Shown piece by piece: positions 53,641 to 62,767 of a DNA stretch of 64,000 bases (its first letter is position 1; each line of letters begins with the position of its first letter). This DNA is from Hyphomicrobiaceae bacterium. Lineage in GTDB: Bacteria; Pseudomonadota; Alphaproteobacteria; Rhizobiales; Hyphomicrobiaceae. The position numbers were made by a program, and so were the translations under genes. The stretch lies in assembly GCA_025359185.1 (NCBI GenBank), contig JANYHF010000007.1, forward strand, positions 62,001 to 126,000, written 5' to 3'. Under the pieces are notes generated by a model that had not been told where the DNA came from, ran no database searches, and was given only the letters and a program-made list of their open reading frames with translations.

Positions 53641-54591
53641 TCAGGAAATCGACGGTGGCCGCTGTTCGGGCGGAAGGCTCAATTCGCCGTCGGCCAGCAG
53701 CAGAAAATGGTCATCCACGCTGCGTGCGGTTCGGCTGTTCAGCGCGACGCGAAACGCCAGAGCGAGGCGGTCGCGCAGCAGCAAAGTGGTCTGCAGTGTC
53801 AGCAGCCGGTGCATGACCGCGAGATCGAGAAGTGACGCAGCGCGCAAGGTGGCCGCCGTCTCTTGAGCCCAGCCGGCGCTCATGCCACGCTCGGCGTCCA
53901 GCCGGGATACGATCGCATCTGCAGAAGCAGCAGCGAAACAACGCGCGATGACGGGAAGATGCGGCTCCAGAGGCGATGGCCAAGGTTCGGTATGCAACTT
54001 GTCCAGCACCTGATCGACGGGATCGGCGTCAGCTAAGCGTGCCGTGATGGCCGGGAAGTGGACCGCCTCGATGCAATGGGTCAGCAGCCCCAGCCGATAG
54101 GCCAGTGACCTGTCGATAGATCGGCCAGTCAGGGCCATGTAGAGGCCGACGTGGCCTGAAAGCGGGGCCAAAAGGCTGCTGACTTCGAAACCGCCGCCGG
54201 AAAGCGTCACGCCGTTACTGGCGACCTTGTGTGTACCTGGCAGTGTGACGGCCAGGCCTGCGCCCGTTACCGCACCGGCCAGCAGCGCGACGTGCGGCTT
54301 ACTGAACCGGTCCACCTGCCAGATGCCCCAAGCGGCGGCGCTCAGCGTCTCCCGATCCGGCCGTAGGCCCGCCTCGGCACCGAGACAGAACGGTCCGTTG
54401 CCTGCGGCTTCCAGGATGGCGCAATAGATGTTTGGATCGCGCGCAAACTGCTCAAGGCCACGGGCCAAGCCACCGCGCATCTCGCTGGTGATCCGGTTGC
54501 CCGCCCCCGGCCGGTTCAGACGGAGCCGTCCGGCCCGGTCCTCAGTGGTAACCACGAGACCATCGTTCGCCTGTGCTGCCGTGTCGCCCAC
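53641..54591 (-). CDS. Divergent enoyl-CoA hydratase/3-hydroxyisobutyryl-CoA hydrolase-like protein
   Basis: 316 residues from GTG 54591. RLNRPGAGNRITSEM and AILEAAGNGPFCLGAEAGL are crotonase-like; GHVGLYMALTGRSIDRSLAY then GLLTHCIEA follows the 3-hydroxyisobutyryl-CoA hydrolase pattern, and ADADPVDQVLDKL matches its C-terminal domain. Conserved oxyanion-hole glycines are only partly kept, and the sequence has drifted, so the activity may be changed. It may serve valine breakdown. The second 110 residues are helical and unrecognised. Its promoter region is shared with the extensin-like gene. Confidence 0.75.
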   Translation of the reverse strand: MGDTAAQANDGLVVTTEDRAGRLRLNRPGAGNRITSEMRGGLARGLEQFARDPNIYCAILEAAGNGPFCLGAEAGLRPDRETLSAAAWGIWQVDRFSKPHVALLAGAVTGAGLAVTLPGTHKVASNGVTLSGGGFEVSSLLAPLSGHVGLYMALTGRSIDRSLAYRLGLLTHCIEAVHFPAITARLADADPVDQVLDKLHTEPWPSPLEPHLPVIARCFAAASADAIVSRLDAERGMSAGWAQETAATLRAASLLDLAVMHRLLTLQTTLLLRDRLALAFRVALNSRTARSVDDHFLLLADGELSLPPEQRPPSIS

Positions 54592-54699
54592 AATTCTGTC
54601 ACGTCCTGTTGCTCGACTGCGGCCGTATCGACTACGTCATACGCACCCGGGGTGGCGGGCAGCAAGCGCCGCACTGGCGCAGGGGTGAAGGTGGACTTA

Positions 54700-55623
54700 A
54701 TGGCGGACGACGCGCGGGCAGGGCTGAGCTTGGCTGCCATCTTGGCAACCCTGCTGGCATTGGGACCCATCGTGGCCAACGCGGCGGACAAAAAGACGGT
54801 CATTAAACCGTCGCAGCCGCTGTTGCGCGGGCCACAAACAGAGGCACCCCCGCCCCCGGCGGCTGAACCTGCTGCCGTGGCCAAAGCCGAGTGCGAGGCG
54901 CTTTTCAAGGGGCTGACACTGGAATTCAAATATTTGCCGCCCATCAGCAAGGGCCAGTGCGGTACGCTACTACCTGTTGAAGTGGCAGCTATCGGGGCAA
55001 CACCGCGCACGGCCGTGCAGCCGCCCGCCGTCCTCAACTGCAAGATGGCAGCAACGCTGGTCCGCTGGTTGGACGGCTCAGTCCAACGGCAAGCCCGCGC
55101 TGTGTTGAAAAGCCCCATCGTCAGCATCATCAATGCCGCCGCCTACGATTGCCGCAACCGCTATGGGGATCCCAAACAGAAGCTCAGCGAACACGCAAAG
55201 GCCAACGCTATCGATATCTCCGCCTTCGTGACGCAGAGTGGGAAAGTGGTGACGGTGTCTGACACCTGGGGACCATCCCTGCGCGATTTGATCGCCGCCG
55301 CAAAGCTGCTGAGGGTCAAGCCTGCCGTGATCGCCGAATCTAATGGCTTTACGACCACCGTAACGGTAGCAGGTGCCGTACTCGATAGCGCCAAGATCCA
55401 TAAGGGGTCGAGCGCTAACCGGCAGGCGAGGGCCGAGGAGGCAGCAACGCTCGGCATTGTTCAGCCCAAACCGAATACACCGGGGGCGATTTTTGCCCAT
55501 GCGGTTCATGATTCTGCGTGTCTGGTGTTTGGTACCGTTCTGGGGCCGGAGGCGAACGCCGCGCATAACGAGCACTTCCACCTGGATCTGGCACCGAGGC
55601 CGGGGGCGGCGTTCTGCGAGTAG
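54700..55623 (+). CDS. Extensin-like family protein (secreted)
   Basis: 307 residues. A signal peptide (LSLAAILATLLALGPIVANA) is followed by a Pro/Ala-rich linker, then an extensin-like C-terminal domain with CEALFKGL, CGTLLPVEVAAI, YDCRNRYGDPKQKLSEHAKA (SEH and metal-site residues) and HNEHFHLDLAPR at the end. The H-x-H at the C-terminus with the Asp/His upstream suggests a zinc DD/LD-peptidase-like fold. ATG 54700 is chosen. A possible role in the cell wall fits the neighbouring LdtR-type genes, but the link is by location only. Confidence 0.83.
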   Translation: MADDARAGLSLAAILATLLALGPIVANAADKKTVIKPSQPLLRGPQTEAPPPPAAEPAAVAKAECEALFKGLTLEFKYLPPISKGQCGTLLPVEVAAIGATPRTAVQPPAVLNCKMAATLVRWLDGSVQRQARAVLKSPIVSIINAAAYDCRNRYGDPKQKLSEHAKANAIDISAFVTQSGKVVTVSDTWGPSLRDLIAAAKLLRVKPAVIAESNGFTTTVTVAGAVLDSAKIHKGSSANRQARAEEAATLGIVQPKPNTPGAIFAHAVHDSACLVFGTVLGPEANAAHNEHFHLDLAPRPGAAFCE

Positions 55624-55655
55624 GGTATGAGGCCATGGGAAAGACGGTGGGACTT

Positions 55656-56698
<1,043 letters not shown>

Positions 56699-56702
56699 GA
56701 CG

Positions 56703-57797
56703 TCAGTCGCCGGTTTTTGCGGCCAGCCGCGTGACGTGGCCCATTTTGCGGCCCGGACGCGCGTCGCCCTTGCCATAAAGGTGCAGCGCGGTACCAGGTT
56801 CACGCGCCAAACGCTGCCAGTCTTGGGCTTCGGCGCCGATCAGGTTGTCCATCACCGCGTCGCTGTGGCGGGCGCAACTGCCAAGCGGCCAGCCTGCGAC
56901 GGCGCGGATGTGGTTCTCGAACTGGCTGGTGACGCACGCATCAATGGTCCAATGGCCGGAATTGTGCACACGGGGGGCGATTTCGTTGACGATCAGGCGG
57001 CTTTGCGGTGGCGCGTCCGGGCCACGGTCAAACATCTCAACGGCGAGCAGACCGACATAGCCGAGGGCATCGGCGATGCGTTTGGCGATGGCGTGCGCAG
57101 CCTGGGCTGTCGCGCAGTCAATGTCTGCGGGCACCACCGAACGGGCGAGAATGCCGTTAGTGTGGGTGTTTTGCGGCAGATCGTAAGCGTCGATCGCGCC
57201 GTCAACGCCGCGTACGAGCAGCACCGACACCTCGCGCACGAAAGTCACGCGCTGCTCCAGCACGGCAGGCTGTCCGCTGATGGCCGCGAAGGCTTTATCT
57301 GCACCGGCTCCTGGCACGAGGCTGATTTGGCCTTTGCCATCATAGCCGAGCCGCCGTGTTTTCAGGATCGCGGGTGTACCCCACTTAACCAGCGCGGCGG
57401 TGATATCGTTGGCTTTGGAGACGTCCACAAAGGGCGCAACCGGAATGCCGAGACCGGTGATGAAGTTTTTCTCAGTTTGCCGGTCTTGCGCGATTTCGAG
57501 CGCGCGGGGACCTGGCCGCACCGGCACGAGCCCTTCGAGGAAGCGCGCCGTTGTCACGGGCACATTCTCGAATTCGTAGGTGACCGCGTTCACGCTGGCG
57601 GCAAACTGGGCCAGCGCCTTTTCATCACCGTACGCTGCGATGGTCTGGGCCGCAGTCACATCCATGGCCGGTCCATGCGCATCAGCGAAACTGTGGCATT
57701 TGAGGCCGAGCCGGGCGGCCGACAGCGCCAGCATCCGGCCAAGCTGGCCTGAGCCCAAGATGCCGATGGTGGAACCCGGTGGCAGCGGCTCAGACAT
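56703..57797 (-). CDS. purK: 5-(carboxyamino)imidazole ribonucleotide synthase
   Basis: 364-residue ATP-grasp enzyme. [65 protein letters not shown] and [14 protein letters not shown] are all characteristic. It carboxylates AIR with bicarbonate and ATP in purine synthesis. The start overlaps the purE stop by 8 bases, so purE and purK form an operon with purE first. Confidence 0.94.
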   Translation of the reverse strand: MSEPLPPGSTIGILGSGQLGRMLALSAARLGLKCHSFADAHGPAMDVTAAQTIAAYGDEKALAQFAASVNAVTYEFENVPVTTARFLEGLVPVRPGPRALEIAQDRQTEKNFITGLGIPVAPFVDVSKANDITAALVKWGTPAILKTRRLGYDGKGQISLVPGAGADKAFAAISGQPAVLEQRVTFVREVSVLLVRGVDGAIDAYDLPQNTHTNGILARSVVPADIDCATAQAAHAIAKRIADALGYVGLLAVEMFDRGPDAPPQSRLIVNEIAPRVHNSGHWTIDACVTSQFENHIRAVAGWPLGSCARHSDAVMDNLIGAEAQDWQRLAREPGTALHLYGKGDARPGRKMGHVTRLAAKTGD

Positions 57798-58290
57798 TGG
57801 CGGCGGGAACGGTAGCGACGGCGGCCGTTTGCGCGGCCCGCCAGGCGTCGAGCCGGGTGGCGAGGCCCGCGTCGTTCAGGGCGAGGATTTGCGCGGCAAG
57901 CAGTCCGGCGTTGGTGGCGCCAGCTTCACCGATGGCGAGCGTTCCGACGGGCACTCCGGCAGGCATCTGGACGATGGACAAGAGACTGTCCTGGCCAGAC
58001 AATGCTTTGGTCTCCATCGGCACGCCCAGCACCGGCAACAGTGTCAGCGCCGCTGCCATGCCTGGCAAATGAGCCGCCCCGCCAGCGCCTGCGATGATGA
58101 TTTTCAGGCCGCGCCCCTTCGCACCGCGCGCATACTCATACAGGCGCTCAGGTGTTCGATGGGCCGAAACGATGCGCAATTCATGCGGCACGCCCAGCGT
58201 TGTCAGAATGGCGGCTGCGGCCTGCATCACCGGCCAGTCCGACTGGCTGCCCATGATGATGCCCACGTCTGGTGCGCCCGGTCCGCTCAT
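57790..58290 (-). CDS. purE: N5-CAIR mutase (AIR carboxylase catalytic subunit)
   Basis: 166 residues. [71 protein letters not shown] and [10 protein letters not shown] are the class I PurE signature, with the catalytic Ser/Asp/His residues visible. It converts N5-CAIR to CAIR. Overlap with purK indicates translational coupling. Confidence 0.95.
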   Translation of the reverse strand: MSGPGAPDVGIIMGSQSDWPVMQAAAAILTTLGVPHELRIVSAHRTPERLYEYARGAKGRGLKIIIAGAGGAAHLPGMAAALTLLPVLGVPMETKALSGQDSLLSIVQMPAGVPVGTLAIGEAGATNAGLLAAQILALNDAGLATRLDAWRAAQTAAVATVPAANV

Positions 58291-58398
58291 GACTGCCGAT
58301 TTAGAAGACGGCTCTGCCTATGGCAAGGGCAGAGGCGGTGTAAAACGAACCCTCCCTCCGCCGTCACCGGTCAGAGGGAGCGCAATTCGTCACAAACG

Positions 58399-58782
58399 TT
58401 ACTGCGAACCCGTGGGACGCGCACGTTCGGACATGAAGCGGTCGAACTCCTCCTTGTCCTTGGAATGGCGCAGTTTGTCGACAAAGTTGCGGAACTCGCG
58501 AGCATCTTCTTCCAGGCGCCGCAGCGTCTCTTCGCGATGGTCGTCGAAGGCCTGGTTGCCGGTCGAGCTGAACATGCCCGAGCGGGACTTCCAGGTCTTC
58601 CAGTCGCCAGTCTTCCAGTCGCCAGACATGCGGTTCATTCCATTTCCACAGCGCATCTTTCCACTCCAGAAGAGATAGGCCACCATGGCCAAGCCAACCG
58701 GCCAGAAGAAAATGAACCCAAGGATCGTCAACACGATCCAGATCGGCCGGGGAATGTCTTCGAGAACAATAGCATTCGTCAT
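58399..58782 (-). CDS. DUF2852 membrane protein
   Basis: 127 residues. A single membrane region, PRPIWIVLTILGFIFFWPVG then LAMVAYLFWSGKM (about 10-43), precedes a charged, helical cytoplasmic tail with RLEEDAREFRNFVDKLR. This is the DUF2852 pattern of rhizobial proteins. A 15-base direct repeat in the gene gives GDWKT twice. Function unknown; a coiled coil in the tail suggests protein contacts. Confidence 0.82.
   Translation of the reverse strand: MTNAIVLEDIPRPIWIVLTILGFIFFWPVGLAMVAYLFWSGKMRCGNGMNRMSGDWKTGDWKTWKSRSGMFSSTGNQAFDDHREETLRRLEEDAREFRNFVDKLRHSKDKEEFDRFMSERARPTGSQ
58596..58625. repeat. 15-base tandem duplication inside the DUF2852 gene
   Basis: TCTTCCAGTCGCCAG occurs twice in direct tandem (58596-58610, 58611-58625), giving in-frame GDWKT GDWKT in the protein. 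The length being a multiple of three keeps the frame. Confidence 0.85.
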
Positions 58783-59485
58783 CGGTGTCTCCCGAAAGTG
58801 AGGGTAACCACGATGATGGAAATGGTGGGAGGGGAGAGAAATTCAAGCCTGGTGGCCCGGAAAACGTGCATCAAAACGCGCACTGATTTTGTGAAGACCC
58901 TTAGTCGTAAGGGCAACTCTGAAGGGCAACATACGGAATTGTCGCGGCTTTTCGTGTCAATCCACTTGTCCACAGGTAAAATTTGAACCCCCCTCAAGGC
59001 CTCTGGCAATGCTAGTCTCTCCCGGCGTACCGGTGGCGCTGTTGGTTTTGCGTCGCGTCATCGTTCACGGCTCGGTCACCAGTGGTCGGCGCTCTGCTCG
59101 CGGACCCTGGTGCCCGGTGGCCGTTCAGCGGACCAGCCAGTAGTTCACAGTATCCATTGCCAAATCGCAACCGTTGATGCGGGTTGGCTTAAGAACTTAG
59201 AACTACACGGCACTGTGCCGGAGCCGTTTCAGAAAATCATTGCTGTTTTGGTGCTTCGTCCAGCATTCCGGTTGCTTTTGTGGCGAGCCGAAAATCGCTT
59301 GAAAACACAGTCTTTGCAAGTGTTTAGCAATCGCCATGTTGCGGCGCAATATGGAATTGTGTTGCGTAACGCCCTTTTTTCACCATGCTTAAGACCGATC
59401 CGGGGCCTATTCCGGACAGCGGAGGGATGAAAGTGTGCGTACGTACTTTGTACGGTCTGCATTTCGTTCAATGGAGGACGTCGCC
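58783..59485. other. 703-base gene-poor region
   Basis: No convincing gene, tRNA or terminator was found. Frames at 58779-59009 (minus) and 59110-59430 (plus) are open but lack a ribosome site, family similarity and the codon bias of neighbours. A TTGTCCACA-type motif (about 58967) and an inverted repeat CGTAC/GTACG around 59444-59454 may be protein sites. The region is less GC-rich than its surroundings in its second half (about 59150-59360). Confidence 0.5.
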
Positions 59486-59569
59486 ATGGAACTCAAGGTG
59501 CAATTGACTGTCATCGCGGCCGTCGCGTCGCTCGGTCTGGTTGCGGCCATCGTCCTGGGCATCGTCTGA
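59486..59569 (+). CDS. 27-residue membrane peptide with possible read-through extension
   Basis: ATG 59486 has the ribosome site GGAGG 8 bases upstream. The product MELKVQLTVIAAVASLGLV then AAIVLGIV is one transmembrane helix. After its TGA (59567-59569) the same frame stays open for 30 codons to TGA 59660-59662, with about 70% GC at third positions and plausible residues (APLRSYRITRNGEFDGGYEI). This could be a small membrane protein that acquired a nonsense mutation, or a peptide followed by chance sequence. No homologue is recognised. Confidence 0.5.
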   Translation: MELKVQLTVIAAVASLGLVAAIVLGIV

Positions 59570-59725
59570 GCTGGCGCGCCGCTGCGCTCCTACCGCATAA
59601 CCCGCAACGGTGAATTTGACGGCGGCTACGAGATCAAGCCCGTTTGGCCACCGTTACATTGAAACGGTAGGCAATGGTGCCACCTGCCGGTATGCTGAAG
59701 GCCATCCTGACGATAGGAGACGCCA

Positions 59726-60202
59726 ATGCATCGCAAAGCTATTTCGCCCGTCTCGCGCTGGCGACGGACTGCCGGTTTGGCCGCGCTTATGGTGATGGCG
59801 GCCAGCCTCGTGCAGGCGGCAGACACGGGAACAGCCGTGACCAAAGATGGCCCCGCAAGCGTCGGCATCGGCAAGGGGGAACCCGCCACCAAACAGGTCT
59901 GCATTGCGATAGATTTCAAGACTGCTGAACTCGTCAAGGTTGGGGACCGCATCACCCTCAAGGCCACGGGCGAGGCGCCGCACGCAGGCCTCAGCATTGA
60001 GGTCAGAGCAGTGATGTATGTGATGCAGCCGGACTACTGGCAAATGGGGCTGGTCGCCTGCCATCCCGAGACCGTGACGGCCGCCGGGCCGCCGGTACCG
60101 TTTGAGGTGGCGATCAATGTCGGCGGCTCGGTCGGCCGCAAGGGAATTGAGCTGACTGGCCGCTCCGGCACCGGGCCGAAGCGGCTTGATGCGCCCATCT
60201 GA
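59726..60202 (+). CDS. Secreted protein of unknown function
   Basis: 158 residues. A basic N-terminus and hydrophobic segment (TAGLAALMVMAASLVQA) give a signal peptide with cleavage near QAA. The mature part (VCIAIDFKTAELVKVGDRIT, PHAGLSIEVRAVMYVMQPDY) has two cysteines and no recognised family. GGAGA lies before the ATG. It stands alone, tail-to-tail with the DUF2147 gene. Confidence 0.78.
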   Translation: MHRKAISPVSRWRRTAGLAALMVMAASLVQAADTGTAVTKDGPASVGIGKGEPATKQVCIAIDFKTAELVKVGDRITLKATGEAPHAGLSIEVRAVMYVMQPDYWQMGLVACHPETVTAAGPPVPFEVAINVGGSVGRKGIELTGRSGTGPKRLDAPI

Positions 60203-60209
60203 TGGGCCG

Positions 60210-60659
60210 TTACTGTGCTGCAACCTTGCTGAACACAATCGATTTGCAGAACACCAGAAGTGCACAGCCTTTCAGCTGCAGCTTATCTGCCGCCTGCAGG
60301 GTCACGTAGCCGGCATAGGTCTGGCCATCCTCGGCATTGTAGAGATCGCCCTTCCATGAGCCCTCGGCCGCCTTCTTGGCATGGTCGAGGATGCTCAGGC
60401 CTTCAAGTGGTTGAGCGCGCTTGCTGGCGTCCGGGTTCTTGTCGTCCTTCAGCCCAGGGGCTGACGGTTTCATGATCTTGCCGCACAGATCGCCACCACA
60501 ATCAAAAAAACTGACAATGGCGCCCGTGTCCGGGTGCTTCCAGTTGCCCGCCGCGTCGCTCATGCTGAGGGCAAAGCCTGTAGAGGCGACGGCCATCAGA
60601 GAGCCAGCGAGGATTGCGAGAGTGAGCCCACGGGGAGCGCGGGATTTGAAAACGGGCAT
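60210..60659 (-). CDS. DUF2147 secreted protein
   Basis: 149 residues with a signal peptide (LTLAILAGSLMAVASTGFAL). The mature part, AAGNWKHPDTGAIVSFFDCG then GDLCGKIM, and the C-terminal LQAADKLQLKGCALLVFCKS fit DUF2147, a lipocalin-like fold of unknown function found in many alphaproteobacteria. Four cysteines may pair. GAGGAGG lies close upstream of the ATG. Confidence 0.88.
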   Translation of the reverse strand: MPVFKSRAPRGLTLAILAGSLMAVASTGFALSMSDAAGNWKHPDTGAIVSFFDCGGDLCGKIMKPSAPGLKDDKNPDASKRAQPLEGLSILDHAKKAAEGSWKGDLYNAEDGQTYAGYVTLQAADKLQLKGCALLVFCKSIVFSKVAAQ

Positions 60660-60722
60660 GACGACCTCCTCTTGCTTTCAGGAACTCCCTTCTACATGCC
60701 TAAGGAATGTGGCACGGACGGG

Positions 60723-61643
60723 TCACTTCGTGGCAGCACGGCTGACCTGCATTTTGCGGCCGGCAGCGACGATCGCCACCACCAGCAGCGCAAAGCTGAT
60801 CTCACGAAGGCTGATGGTTTCGCCGGTAAACAGCGCGGCACCGGCCAAAGAGACAAAGCACTGGAGCAGTTGCACCTGGCCCACCTTGGCGACACCGCCG
60901 AGCGCCAGTCCTTTGTTCCAGAAGAAAAAGCCAATCAGCTGGCTGCCGAACGCGACATAGAGGAACGACGCCCAGGACGGCCAGGAGGCGGCAAGGTTGA
61001 CGTGGGGGGAGAGTACGAGCAACAGCACGGCGAGCACCGGCAACGACAGCACCAGCGCCCAGCAGATGACCTGCCAGCCGCCCAGCGAACGTGACAGCGC
61101 ACCGCCCTGCGCATAGCCGATGGCCGCCGCAACGATGGCACCGGCCAGCAACAGATCGGCCACGCCGAGCCCGGCATTCGAGAACGCGCCCTCGACCGCT
61201 GCAAACACCAGGACCGCAGCGCTGCCTGCCACGCTGCACAGCCAGAAGCCAACGGATGGCCGTTCGCCTGCAAACAGCACACTGGCGACGGCGGTGGCCA
61301 GCGGCAGCAGGGCCAGTACGATGGCCCCGTGGCCTGCGGGAGCCGTTCGCATGGCAAGCGTTGAGAGGACCGGGAAACCGAAAACGACCCCCGCCGCAAC
61401 AATGGCGAGTTTGCCGAATTGCTCGCGGGTCGGCAGGGGCCGGGCCGTCCACCAGAGCAGAGCCCCCGAAACGAGCCCTGCCAGAACAGCGCGCCCAAGG
61501 CTCACCAGCAGCGGGTCAAGGTCGCGGACGGCAATGCGGGTGAGCGGCAGTGTCAGCCCGAATATCAGCACGCCAACGAAGCCGAGGAGGAGGCCGCGTG
61601 TTTCATCTTTGCTCTGACTATGGGAGTTCGTAAGCGAGGTCAT
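60723..61643 (-). CDS. EamA/DMT-family transporter
   Basis: 306 residues with about ten hydrophobic helices and two EamA repeats (LLGFVGVLIFGLTLPLTRIA near the start; VADLLLAGAIVAAAIGYAQG near the middle). ATG 61643 is chosen; a frame continuing upstream runs through the palindromic repeat and is not credible. Members export metabolites or amino acids, but the substrate cannot be told. Confidence 0.87.
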   Translation of the reverse strand: MTSLTNSHSQSKDETRGLLLGFVGVLIFGLTLPLTRIAVRDLDPLLVSLGRAVLAGLVSGALLWWTARPLPTREQFGKLAIVAAGVVFGFPVLSTLAMRTAPAGHGAIVLALLPLATAVASVLFAGERPSVGFWLCSVAGSAAVLVFAAVEGAFSNAGLGVADLLLAGAIVAAAIGYAQGGALSRSLGGWQVICWALVLSLPVLAVLLLVLSPHVNLAASWPSWASFLYVAFGSQLIGFFFWNKGLALGGVAKVGQVQLLQCFVSLAGAALFTGETISLREISFALLVVAIVAAGRKMQVSRAATK

Positions 61644-61683
61644 GTGCTCTGTCGCTCCCTCTTCCCACAAGCACGTCGCGCAG

Positions 61684-61776
61684 CGGGGAGAGGGTTGGGG
61701 TGAGGGGCAGCAACGAGCATGGAGCAAGCGGCGGCCCCTCACCCTAACCCTCGCCCCGTGAAAAACGGGGAGAGGG
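61684..61776. repeat. Intergenic palindromic cassette
   Basis: Arms at 61684-61707 and 61735-61758 match as inverted repeats at 22 of 24 positions around a 27-base loop. The second arm also forms a stem with 61766-61776 around the loop TGAAAAA (10 of 11 pairs). It lies between the stop of the methyltransferase-like gene and the transporter start. It resembles REP-like elements of alphaproteobacteria and the element inside the radical-SAM gene (21597-21731). It could act as a transcription terminator. Confidence 0.7.
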
Positions 61777-61792
61777 AACACATTCGCGAAGC

Positions 61793-62662
61793 CTACTGGC
61801 TGTAGGTACCCTTAATGGCGTCGCCAACCAGTTTGGTGAAGGGCACGAACGGCACAATACGGCCATGATAAATATCGGTACGCGCAACCGTGATCGCGCC
61901 ATCGGCGGCGACGTCCTTCACCACCTTCAGAACGTGTTGGGCGCCCGGCGGGCCAACCGGAATAACCATGATCCCACCCGGCTTCAGCTGCTTGAGCAGC
62001 GGCGGCGGGATGTGATCGATACCGCAGGTGACGACGATCTTGTCGAACGGGCCAGCCTCTTCCCAGCCATAGTAGCCATCGGCATTCTTCGACGTGATGG
62101 CCGAGTATTCGGTGTAGCCACGCTTGATCAGGGCGTCATAGATGCCGCGCGTGCGCTCGGCCAAGGGCTTGATGATCTCAATCGACCAGACCTTGTCGGT
62201 CATGTTGGCGAGATAGGCGGACTGGTAGCCAGAGCCGGTGCCGATTTCCAGGCACTTCTCGCCCTTCTTGATGTCCAGCGCCGAGGTCATGCGTCCGACC
62301 GTGTCAGGGCCAGAGATGGTCACGCCCCAGCCGATATCCAGGAAGTGGTAACTGTAGGCTTGATCCTGATTGTACTTTAGGCAGAACTCTTCACGCGGCA
62401 CCATCAGGAAGCCGCGCATATCGTTCTTCGTCGTGAAATACTGGTTGCCCTTCATGATCCCGTAGCGCTCCCAGCGCTTACGCAGATGTTTGGGGTCTTC
62501 GCCACGGTTCTCGACCATCCATTTGACGTAAGCGTCCACCGAGTCCAGCGGCGGCGCGGCATCAAAGCTGTAGGGCTTGGGCACGTCGGCAAGTGCCAGG
62601 GCGGGCAAGGCAGCGCTGGCAGCCGTCGCGGCGCCAAGTTTCAGAAATGTCCGTCTGCGCAA
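61793..62662 (-). CDS. Tat-signal protein-L-isoaspartate O-methyltransferase-like protein
   Basis: 289 residues. The N-terminus MRRRTFLKLGAATAASAALPAL is a twin-arginine signal (RRRTFLKL). The rest is a Rossmann methyltransferase of the PCMT type: TVGRMTSALDIKKGEKCLEI then GTGSGYQSAYLANM for SAM binding (about 128-160), FDKIVVTCGIDHIPPPLL and GGIMVIPVGP. PCMT repairs isoaspartyl residues. An exported SAM-dependent enzyme is puzzling because SAM is cytoplasmic. Neighbours are unrelated except a same-strand secreted hydrolase upstream by 105 bases. Confidence 0.83.
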   Translation of the reverse strand: MRRRTFLKLGAATAASAALPALALADVPKPYSFDAAPPLDSVDAYVKWMVENRGEDPKHLRKRWERYGIMKGNQYFTTKNDMRGFLMVPREEFCLKYNQDQAYSYHFLDIGWGVTISGPDTVGRMTSALDIKKGEKCLEIGTGSGYQSAYLANMTDKVWSIEIIKPLAERTRGIYDALIKRGYTEYSAITSKNADGYYGWEEAGPFDKIVVTCGIDHIPPPLLKQLKPGGIMVIPVGPPGAQHVLKVVKDVAADGAITVARTDIYHGRIVPFVPFTKLVGDAIKGTYSQ

Positions 62663-62767
62663 TGCTTCCTCCTGCTATGGCTCAAAACTGCCCAAATCAC
62701 GATCAGCGGCATAACCGACTCTATGACCTTGCCACTTGTTCGCGTAAAGGGGCATTTCATCGCAAGG

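Noticed and set aside
57580-58986. Long plus-strand frames across purE and purK (also 56736-57752)
   Set aside because: They are shadows of two certain purine genes on the minus strand; no motifs or ribosome sites.
59110-59430. 106-codon plus-strand frame in the gene-poor region
   Set aside because: No ribosome site, no recognisable family, and a codon pattern unlike neighbours.
61644-61781. N-terminal extension of the DMT transporter through the palindromic repeat
   Set aside because: The extra residues are translation of the repeat; ATG 61643 begins the normal family N-terminus.
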